From: Carnobacterium_B sp040274945
GTDB lineage: Bacteria; Bacillota; Bacilli; Lactobacillales; Carnobacteriaceae
Length of the DNA stretch: 64,000 nt
Reading direction: 5' to 3'
NCBI RefSeq assembly: GCF_040274945.1
Contig: NZ_JBEMAR010000008.1
Span: forward strand, 1-64,000
The notes under the pieces are model-generated. The model did not search any database. It was not told where the DNA came from and worked only from the letters and a program-made list of their open reading frames with translations. Position 1 is the first letter of the stretch; each line of letters begins with the position of its first letter. A program made the position numbers and the translations under genes. Shown here in pieces: positions 53,201 to 62,300 of this stretch.

Positions 53201-54398
53201 TAAATCTATCCTTGCCATCTGCGCTCCACGCATAAGCCCAGTGAATATAAGTTGGTTTACCATCTGGTCCTGGAGGTCCTTGTATCCCTTGATTACCTTG
53301 ATCTCCTTTATCTCCTGTTGCTCCATCTTTTACTTTAATAATACTAATCGTATCAGTTAAAGACCCAAGAGTGGCAGTAATAGCAATAGTTGTCCATTGA
53401 GAATTGGTCCATTGACTCGGTAGCAATGTTCTATCATTCCCTGTGCCACCTAATGTAATAGCTGTTTGTGCCACATTACCAATGTACGGAATTGCTACAA
53501 AAGTAGCTGTTCCAGAAGCATTTTGTAACTTAGCGCTAATCGTAATAGCTTGAGTTGTTTTTGGTTTATCGTCTTTATCAAAAGCTTGAATTTGTGAAGA
53601 AGCTGTTAAGTAGAGTAATTGTGCGTCTTTACCATCAGCACCCATCTTACCTACTGAATAACTTACGCTAGTTGTTGCATTTGTATAAGTAAGTGTAGTA
53701 CGAGTCCACAAATATTCATTAGCTGCAACAGTTGGAATAGTTGCTGTCCATGCTCCAGTTGGAGCTACCGTACCACTTGTTGATTTTTGGTAGTCAACAT
53801 CAGATCTTGAAATACCTAGTCCAGTAACACCACTACGGGCAACACTATATGTGCTACTTGTTGTATTATCTGTATAGGTAAACAAAGTTCTTGTCCATAA
53901 ATATTCCCCTGCATTTACTGTTGGAATAGTAGTAACCCAAGTTCCTGTTGGAATTACGGTTCCACTAGTAGATTTTTGATAAGTTACTTCTGTTTTAGAA
54001 ATACCCCTACCATCATCACCCTTAATCAATGCCCAAGAATATTTTGTATAGTCTGTTGGCGCATTATTATCAGCTGTAATTGCTACCCCAATATATTTTG
54101 TTTCAGGAGTAGGGTTGGCTGTCATATTCGATCCATCTTCATTCGGAGAATATCTAAGCCAAGTATAACTTGAAGTACCCGACGTACCTACAAAACGTCC
54201 CCATGAATAGTCTGATGGATTTGTTGGGGCAGTTTCACTGTTGCTTGTTACAATACCAATATATTTTGTATCGGCTTGTATATCAGCCGTCATATTAGAG
54301 CCATCTGCATTAGCAGAATACATAATATGAACAAACTGATTTTTACCATCAATTAATTTCCCTAAACCAAGGGAATTTGAACCTACCAATTGTGCCAT
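50211..54398 (-). CDS. Giant modular tail fibre protein
   Basis: 1395 residues. Five copies of a pattern Y-x-G, about ten residues, P, then Y-x-W are spread along it (two near the N-terminus and three further on). Two 60-residue tandem repeats start GISKTEV and GISRSDV (about 133-255). A short collagen-like GDQGNQGIQGPPG stretch lies near 375. Three carbohydrate-binding-like modules each open with an AW-type start and YPN-x-N. The C-terminal 120 residues (MRLGEEGFEI, MKMLLSNNALSFIDGG) look like the end of prophage tail proteins that hold a fibre. It is probably the host-recognition fibre. Confidence 0.75.
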   Translation of the reverse strand: MAQLVGSNSLGLGKLIDGKNQFVHIMYSANADGSNMTADIQADTKYIGIVTSNSETAPTNPSDYSWGRFVGTSGTSSYTWLRYSPNEDGSNMTANPTPETKYIGVAITADNNAPTDYTKYSWALIKGDDGRGISKTEVTYQKSTSGTVIPTGTWVTTIPTVNAGEYLWTRTLFTYTDNTTSSTYSVARSGVTGLGISRSDVDYQKSTSGTVAPTGAWTATIPTVAANEYLWTRTTLTYTNATTSVSYSVGKMGADGKDAQLLYLTASSQIQAFDKDDKPKTTQAITISAKLQNASGTATFVAIPYIGNVAQTAITLGGTGNDRTLLPSQWTNSQWTTIAITATLGSLTDTISIIKVKDGATGDKGDQGNQGIQGPPGPDGKPTYIHWAYAWSADGKDRFTTSYPNENLLRTTTNTATIVGMAQSNQTDARTNYILKTTPFNTLWADMKVGDTFTFSCDVTISGSGFAGQFRTQTHMNPYVGMGSYYKITKAETVRVSFTGTVTQALIDSATVTLIQMRYDDVPTTVSITVSKPKLEHNNSSTIYTPTPSESFADAYPTYAGTYTDNELIDSEDPTKYTWQRILGDEGESASSYWITPSVNVIKKSMTGLLSPTTITFSAFTKKGLEDSVPYSGRFVIFTSADGVIWTNRYTATADSTSYTYTIPSNVNFVRARVYQAGATTALLDETNVPIIEDVNGLELGNRNYFSVKAWNTKPPLTSSAVPYMDIKVEPNTQYTLSTNIPDRAGLYDVFFFKGTDVISSNSNGVSKGRPRTLTSDADGILKVGMREYDLSNGYWIMLSQGNKALDWQPALEDAQLYTAWSTSPDGTTDFLQKYPNTNLFSMKNFIYGKHVSWNGTSFGGLTDSVYRGTSDYIKVEPGKRYSFKVWGDKAYNFAVFLYKNYGEATSDKRLNSANTAWETPNEAGATNALTNAVPAIPTGYNYMRFSIIPGASTPPVLTESLVKSAKIKVEEGTSSTIYLVSPNDNGLSEMPYIGYSAINSTDPKSYTWYENPKAKITVKRWANDPNGMIDFTDRYPNENELLNSRSPKINTYQGTVVTIEENVSVPEWGATDAVKHTVSGGTHATVAGTLPAGGLVDAGATYVHSIYVKNLGTSYIRFNNNLGQAIDVYPGETKKVVFNPSGNAAGSAAKQFVLYRANATVTQEFIIWHAKIEKSNDKETIWTPAPVDGDLLSEIPQYIGIGSKDSMNPGDFVWSVNPEYTQARTDLGLDTKVDDETFNDSQDHMNEVIDSKADAQELQDLKDMADNLQQSYEGFVGEGGQHEADLLALQARVEGLIFELGEQVAAFDFVKTHMRLGEEGFEIAEEGSTMKMLLSNNALSFIDGGKEVASFSNQKFIINQGAIVESLQVGSHKMSRLSDKVTVFQYAPKTTVTN

Positions 54399-54412
54399 AA
54401 GATTCTCTCCTT

Positions 54413-56305
54413 TTACTCGTCTTTTTTGAAAACATTTACAACTAATGCAACACCAGCATTATCTGGAACTTCACTTGCACTTACTGTAATAGTTTTTCCT
54501 CGTTTAGGCCAGTCTCCATTAAATAAACTAGCTCTCATTTGTTGATTAGTTATAGACCAAACTATATCGTAATATAATTCTGGATCTTCAACTAATTCCT
54601 GTCCTAAATAAATATCAGCTGTATAAGTATTCGTTGACCCGTCCCTAAATAAACCTGAACCAATAATAACAGGATTAATTGCATCCAAGAGGTCAGCAAA
54701 ACTAATTACGGCTGTTTCATAAGTTTTTGCTTTATAAGTAACTGTTGCCTTTATATGAAGCGTGCCATCTATCGTTTCTCTAAGAATAGCGATTGTGTTT
54801 AGATTAGCTGATAAAGGAATTTCCGTCCATGATGTTGTATTACTAGAAGAATACCAAGTAATAGTATCTGGAGTTAATAAAATATTTCCTTGTCGTAGAA
54901 CAGCTGTCGCCGATAAATCAGTTCCCTCATTCTTAATTACCGTTCCTTTTGGGGCTAAGATTTGTGCTAGAATAGGAGTTTCTCCATCTTGAACACAAGA
55001 AAAATCAATTTCAATAATATTATCAACATCTACTTGATAATCGGGATTATAATATCTCACAACTGCTTTCATTTTCATTGATGGGATAGTAGTTGTATTC
55101 ATTAAATTCTTTTTAATGGTTAATTTATCATTGCCAATTACAAAACGACTATCTGAAGCAGTCAATTCTTCGTCGTTATAATACCATGTAAATACAGAAT
55201 CTAATGTAACATCTTCTCCATTATAAATTGCTGTGATAGCAATTTGTTGATTAGTTACTGTATAATCAGGTTTGAAAGTTCCAGTCTCTGGGTTATATAC
55301 CTGAACTTTATTTCTTGTTGTAGTAGCACTTAAAGAAACATTTCCTATATCGTTTAAATCTACAATAGTAACAATATCTCTAGCTACAATAGCTTGGTCT
55401 ATTTGAATAGAAACTTGAAAGATTTGTTTTCCATCAACATCATCTTGGTTAACAGCAATACTTTTGCCAGTTCTAGTCCAACCAGCAATTTCTTCTCCCA
55501 TTCCATTCAATTTTTTCCATATAATATTAGTGTCACCTATAATATCAGTTACAATATTCTTACCTCTCATAACGACAGCTGTAAGAGTTGTCTCAATAAC
55601 TCCGTTCTTAAAAGACTCTCCATTAGAAGAAAAAATATCTACTTTATAGGTAAGTTCTTCTCGTAATGCTGCTTGAATTGCTAATCGAATATCTTTATCA
55701 AGATTTAAATAGCCCGTAACAGCGTTTCTGAAGGCTTCTCCATCAATAGGGGTTGATTCCTCCATGTTGGCTAAAATCGTTGTGAAAAGAATGCTCAATG
55801 CGTTAAAAGACTGCTCTAGTTCACTTGTGTCTATTTCTTCTGCATAAGGACTAACTAATTGCATAACCTCATTGTAGGATTTTACAATGTTTTCCCATTG
55901 CATTTGTAAAGTTTGTTTTTCTACTGGACTAATTACATTATCGGACGTCAAATTTTGTATCTCATTAATTATGTCTTGTAATAATGCCAGGTCTTGTTCA
56001 GATAAACCTTCTCCGTTAAAGGTAAATGTTGGTGTTCTATTGTTTGTTTTACCTAAGATAAACTTAGTTTTATTTAATCCACTTGGAAGAAGTATAAATA
56101 CTTCATCACCTTTATTATAAAGACCTCCTAGACTTGAGGCTGTTATTTCTGTATTTAAATAAGAAATACTATATGAATCACTGTTATTTAAGCGTTCAAT
56201 AATATTTCCTACAATAACTCCAGGAGTGTCCAGTTCGCTAATTTTCTTTTCTGCGATTAACTCCATAGATTTAAATAAGTCTTGGACAATTTTATCTTGA
56301 TCCAT
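54413..56305 (-). CDS. Tail/baseplate protein following the tape measure
   Basis: 630 residues. An N-terminal OB-like part (KISELDTPGVIVGNI, GDEVFILLPSGLNKTKFILG), a helical middle (about 100-215) and repeated Ig-like domains to the end. The position right after the tape measure gene is that of distal-tail or hub-associated proteins. RBS AAAAGGAG. It ends 14 bp before the giant fibre gene. Confidence 0.6.
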   Translation of the reverse strand: MDQDKIVQDLFKSMELIAEKKISELDTPGVIVGNIIERLNNSDSYSISYLNTEITASSLGGLYNKGDEVFILLPSGLNKTKFILGKTNNRTPTFTFNGEGLSEQDLALLQDIINEIQNLTSDNVISPVEKQTLQMQWENIVKSYNEVMQLVSPYAEEIDTSELEQSFNALSILFTTILANMEESTPIDGEAFRNAVTGYLNLDKDIRLAIQAALREELTYKVDIFSSNGESFKNGVIETTLTAVVMRGKNIVTDIIGDTNIIWKKLNGMGEEIAGWTRTGKSIAVNQDDVDGKQIFQVSIQIDQAIVARDIVTIVDLNDIGNVSLSATTTRNKVQVYNPETGTFKPDYTVTNQQIAITAIYNGEDVTLDSVFTWYYNDEELTASDSRFVIGNDKLTIKKNLMNTTTIPSMKMKAVVRYYNPDYQVDVDNIIEIDFSCVQDGETPILAQILAPKGTVIKNEGTDLSATAVLRQGNILLTPDTITWYSSSNTTSWTEIPLSANLNTIAILRETIDGTLHIKATVTYKAKTYETAVISFADLLDAINPVIIGSGLFRDGSTNTYTADIYLGQELVEDPELYYDIVWSITNQQMRASLFNGDWPKRGKTITVSASEVPDNAGVALVVNVFKKDE

Positions 56306-56350
56306 TTATTTCCACTCCTTTTACTCTCTCGTCTTTTCTCTTTAGAAAAT

Positions 56351-56390
56351 AAAAAGGGCAAGAACAAATAGTTATCGTTCCGCCCTTTTT
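56351..56390. terminator. Terminator between tape measure and next tail gene
   Basis: AAAAAGGGC pairs with GCCCTTTTT and an inner GAAC/GTTC stem extends it. A and T runs on both sides make it functional in either direction; the minus-strand T run continues into ATTTTCTAAAG. Confidence 0.88.
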
Positions 56391-56395
56391 TGATT

Positions 56396-59300
56396 CTATT
56401 TTTTACCGATAAAAGTGGAAGCTTTCCCAAACAATCCTTGGAATGCAGCTTCAATTTCTGAAGAGCTATTCGCATTAGGGAAATCAGCATGGATAGTAAT
56501 CGGTTGAGTAATATTACTATTATCAATACGATTATTATTTACTGTTTCATTCACTTTATTTATCGTGCTCGCTGCACTTAGTTTAGCATTTTGAAGCTTT
56601 TCTGTCAAGTTACGTTGTAATTTAACAGCTTCTAATAAATTAGAAGTATCATATTTATTTAGTACAAGTTCCTTTTCATGTAAGATAGCCATTCTACCAG
56701 TCGAATTATTTGTTGAATTATCCCATGTACCAGTGTAACCACCAGTATCAAAAGATGCTCCCTTAGAAGCTTTCCCAACTTTATTTCCGGCTGTTGCTCC
56801 AGCTACACCTGTTGCTTGACCTAAGAAGTTTTCCATTCCTGGGAGCTTAGACAATGATTTGATTAAGTCTTCCGTAGAAGATTTAGTTTTATCAATGTTT
56901 TTTCTCCAAGTATCATATTTGGCAGCATTGTTTTTAGCAACATTACCAGCTGACTCAACGTCTTTAACTCCTTGTTTTGTCTTTTTATCGCTGTAAGCAA
57001 TGACTCTTTGGCGAGCTTCTTCTGCCCTTTCACCCATATATTTATATTTGCCAGCAGTAGTGTTTACTGTTGAACTTAATGAGCTAGTTAATTTAGTTGT
57101 TGTTTTAATAGAAGGTTGCAGTTTATTATTTTGTTCGTTTTTAACTTTTACAAATGAACCAAATAATCCACCATTACCACTACCAATCAACATTTTTTCT
57201 AAATTCTTAACAGAAGTTGAAGTGTTATCTGATGCTTTTTTGGTTTTAACCATTGCATCAGTTTGGTTTTTAATTGATTGCGTTACATTTTTAGAAGATT
57301 GATTTGTTTGATTCAGCAAGTTATTTAATGTACCAGTCGTAGTATTATACTGATTCAGAACTTTGTTAGCTTCTGTCATGTATTTTTTATAAGCTTCGCC
57401 TAGTTGAGAAACATTATCTTTTGCTGTTGAAGACCATTTATTAGAAGCATCTGTTAAAGCATCTGTAATTGTTTTATTATCCCCTAGAACAACCTCCATA
57501 ATACCATCCATTGCTTTTTTGACTTCTTCCGCACTTGCCCCAATAGAGCCAGCGAATTTATCGTAGTTGCCGCTTAGGATATCTTGGTAAGTAAGTGAGC
57601 CATCTTGTAGCGCTCCGAATACTTGTTCCATAAGTTTTTGACTAACCCCTAGTTGGTCGGCAGAAATGCTTCCTTGTCCAAACATATCCATGATATTTTT
57701 GAACCCATCTTTGCCTACATTTTGCATCCATTTATCAACAATCGCTTGTTGAGCATCAATTTCAGCTTGTGTGCCAGCTAATAGTTTATCTAATTCTTTT
57801 TTATAATCTTCTGGAGATAATCCTTTACTTTCTAATTCTTTTAATTTAGCTTGGTAGTTTTGGATAATCTCAAAAATCTTTTTAGAAGCTTCTTGGACTT
57901 TCTTAGAATCAAACTCATACAAATCATTTTTTGCTTCATTTAATTCATCTAATGCTTTTTGAGTATCATCAGTTTCCTGACGTACATACTCATATGACAT
58001 ATTACCATTCTCGTCACGAACTAATTGAGCAATACGAGAAGCATTTTGGCGATCTTGCAATGCAAGTTCTTTTTGCTTAATTTCATATAGTTTTAAAGCT
58101 CTTTCGTATTCGCTTTGTGAAACTTGATCTTGCTCCAATAGGCTAACAAGTTCTTCGTCTCTATATTTCGCTAATTCTGCTGCCCTGGTAGGATCATTAG
58201 TCTTAGCTATCTCCTCATTAATAGATTTGATTTTATTTCCGATTACAGTAATCTTATCGTAAGTACTCATGAACTCATTTGATTTATCAATTAATTTATC
58301 GAAATCATCAACGGCTCCATCTAGTCCCCAGACACCAAATAAATTATTAAATTTATCGAATACACTGTTAGAAAAATCTTCAAATTTAGCTTTTAATAAA
58401 TCGATTTTAGCTACCAAGTTGTTATCGATTGCTTCTCCCATTTCAATAATTTGGTCGTTTGCGTCCTTCCAAGCATCTGTTCCTTTTTCAAGGGTGTCTC
58501 TATATTTAATAAGTGCTCGTTGACTATTTTGTAGATGTTTTAATTGAGCTTCTAAAGCTTTATTTTGCGTATCATAAAGCTTTTCAATTTGACCGAAGTT
58601 TTTGTTTCCATATAAATCTTTTAATTTATCAATCATAGTTTGAGACTTGTCGATAATTCTATCATAACCATCAGTAACTTCATCGATTTGATCAATCGTT
58701 TGTGAAATGAAGTCTTGTTGGATTTCTGCCATTTCTTTATAGGCGCTTCTGGCGTCGCCTACTGCTGCTAACAAGTCTTTTTGATATTGTTGTAATAGTT
58801 CTTCTCTATCAGAATCAGTTAAGGCAGGATTCTTGCGAACCTCGTCCATAGCTTTTTGTAATAGAGCAATTTCATTTAATGAAGTTCTTGCTTGTCTAGC
58901 AGTATAATCCATCTTTTCATCAAGCGTTCCAAATGTATCTTGCATTTCTTTAACAACGTCTAATACTTCACGTTGCATTGAATAGCGATCAACTTTAATT
59001 TGGACTGCATATTCTACTTTCTCACGAGCAATTTGAGAGAAAGTTTGTTTAGCTTCTTCAATAGCTTTTTTCTTATCTGGAATTAAATCGAATGTTATTT
59101 CTGAATAGCGAGAAGCTTCTTCTTGTAGAGATTGAACTGCTGCAATAGCTGCTTCTTTTGCCACACCAGTCTTCTTATTCGCTTCATTCTGTAAAGCCGT
59201 AAGTCTTTCATTAAGGTTTCTTACTTCGCCCTGTTTATCAAATGTGAAACCATAACCAGATAAGTGTTTTTTAATATCAGCTTGTTCTTGTGAAAGAGCC

Positions 59301-62300
59301 GCCGAATGCTGTTTAAGAAGGTTAGTTTGTTTTACCAACATCTCTTGCTCTTGGGTCATAAGTCTTAACTTATCTTCGCCGTAAGCTGCATCTTTTTTCT
59401 TACCTAATGCGTCGTATTGGTCTTGAATCTTTTTAAGAGCATTTTCTAATTTATAATATTGGTTTAGAGTAAGACGTAGATTTTCAACTTCATCTTCATC
59501 TTCTTTATCTCCACCACCACCGCCAGTGTCTCCACCGCCGTCGCCTTCATCTTCATCTTTAGTAAATCCTGTTGCTCCTAGTCCAGCAGTAACATATTTA
59601 CCAAAATTATCCTTAAATAGATCTGTGTTATCTCCAGTTCCTCTATCTTCGAGAATTTGTTGAATTAGGCTTTCTCGCTCTTCTTGTTCTTTACGTTGTT
59701 CTTCTTGGATATTTTTGATATATTTATCGGCATATGTGCTAGAGTTCTCAGTAAATTTCTCACCAGCAGCATCGATTGCATTTAAACTAGTTGAAATCTC
59801 AGGGAAAACAAAAGCTAATACATCTTTTACTGGTCCTGGAATTTTATCCAAGAAACCATTTAAATAATCAAGTGCTTCTGCAACTAATCCTTTAAAGGCA
59901 TTCATAATACCATCAAATATTTCAAGAATACTTACGTTAAGTTTTTGCCATACAGTTAATGTGCCATCGCTCCAAATGCCATTTAATGTAGTTAAATTGG
60001 CATAAGTTTTTTGAGCACCCTGTACAACTGCTTCGTCTGCTACTTGATTATCACTAACTCGTTGAGCTGCCAATACTCTTAACTGTGAAGTTGTTGCTTG
60101 TTCTAGCATAATTTTTGCTTCAGCAAGAGTTGAAGCCGAACCTAATTGAATACCTAAAGATTCTTCTGCTAGTTGAATTTGACTCGCGTTTCTAACTTTC
60201 CAGTCTTCGTAGTAGGCTTCATTATTCATCATCATACCTGTGATAGCTGATGTTTGAACGTCTTGTAGACTTCTTAGCGAATCTTTCGCACTAACTGTTC
60301 CACTTTCAATTCCTTTAGCTATTTCAGGTGCAAATTGAGATAATTGTTTTAGAGCTGAGTCAGATACTCCATCTTTTAAAATGTCTTTGATAGCGTCAAT
60401 AGATTGCTCTTGTTTACCGATTTCTTCTAGGGCTTGTTTATAACCATCTGCAGTTTGAGAAGCTTTTTCGAAATCTTTAGCAACTTCTTCTAGGTTATTA
60501 GAATAATCTTCATCAAGGTTCCCACGAAGTTTTTCTAATTCTCTGTTGTATACTTCGATTTCGCTATTTAGCATTCCCATTTCACTAGGAAGGTTATTTT
60601 TTAGGAAACCAATGATTCCACCTTGTTTTTTAATCTTAGTTCCTTCTGCTTCTAGTTCTATAATTTTATCAGTCGTATCATTAATTTGTTCTTGAACATC
60701 TTTCGATACTTGTGTGAATGAAGAAATATTGCTTAGTGTAATTCCTTCTAACCAACCAGTTACGTCACCTTTTTCATCCATTGAACGACCTAAGTCTTCA
60801 ATAGAATTTTGTAATTCGTAAATAGCTGATTTAGCGAAACTAGAACTATCTGCAATTTTACCTAAGAATTTATCGGCTTTTTCTTCGCCTTGAAGTTTAG
60901 CAATTTCATAATATTTATCATAAATCATTTCAAGGTTAGTCATAGCTGCTTCTGCAGAACCACTATCACCATTAGAAATCATTTTAGTTAAAGAATCTGA
61001 ATCTACGATACTAGAACTGAACTCCTTGATTTTATCAGTAGAAATTCCTAATTCTTCATTAATTTTTCTTAACTGAGTATTAGATTGATAAAATGGTTGG
61101 ATAATGTTTGTATTAATTAATTCTTTTGAATCAGTAATAGTTTTTTGATATTCAGAAATTTTATTATTTAAATCAGTAATTTCTGATAATGAACTTGTTA
61201 TTCCCTTTTCATCATTTTTTGCTTGGCTTTCTTTAAGGTTCTTTTGAGCTTCAACCATCTGTTTATTTAACTCAATTAAACCAAGTTGACTATCTTCAAT
61301 ATCTGCCGAATATTGAGTCATGAAACCTTCTCGATTATTTGCTAAGATACCAGCAGTATCATCAACAACTTTTCTTTGAGCCTCTACTAAATCTTCGTAA
61401 TTTTGAGTTAAGTCAATAATAGCTTGACCTTCTTCATTATAATACTTAACTAAATCAGGTCTAACTTCAGCTATTTTTTCAGCCATATTTAAGTATTCTT
61501 CTAATGATTCTGTATCAACATCATCACTAGCTAAGAATGAAGCTGCATCGATACCTTGGAATTGAGTATAAACTTCTTGTAGGCCTTCTAGGTTTTTAAG
61601 TTGAGCATTCGTACTTTCACTCATAGACATGTAGCTTCGAATCAATTCGTCATTTTTTTCTTTAGCAATCTCTGCCTTATCAGAGAAAATATCCATATGA
61701 TCTACGATCATAGATAATGCTAATGTGATACCACCTGCTGCTTTAGCCCATAGTCCTGGAGCAAACATTAACATACTTCCTACAGATTGTAATGAAGAAA
61801 TAACTCCATCTTGAACACTAATTTGATCTTTTTGAACAGCATTAACTGTTGCTAAGATTGGAACTAATGTACTATAAGCAAGAGATAAACCTTGTGTAGC
61901 TTTAGTAGCTAATTCTGTTTTAGCAGAAGCATTTCTATAACCTTCTAAAGTTTTTTCTCCAAGAGCAACGGTCTGTTTCATTTCTTCGATGCTGCCTGGC
62001 GCCGCAGTAATATTTCTTCTTACTACATTTTCACTGGCTTGAACTTTTTGTTGTTCATAAGCTAATCGTAATTCTTCTCCTTTAGCTTTAACTGCATCGC
62101 GTTTTTTCTGTAAATCCTGATCAGTTAATTGGACAATTTGTTTTTGAGATTTAGCAATTTCTTTGTTTACTTGATCAATGAATTTTGAATCTAAACCAGT
62201 TTCTTTTAATACTTCGCCCCATTCATTAACATCTCTAAGAATTACTTTAACTTGAGCAGCTGTTTCATCAGTCAAGTTATCCAGTAAATTTTGTTGATTG

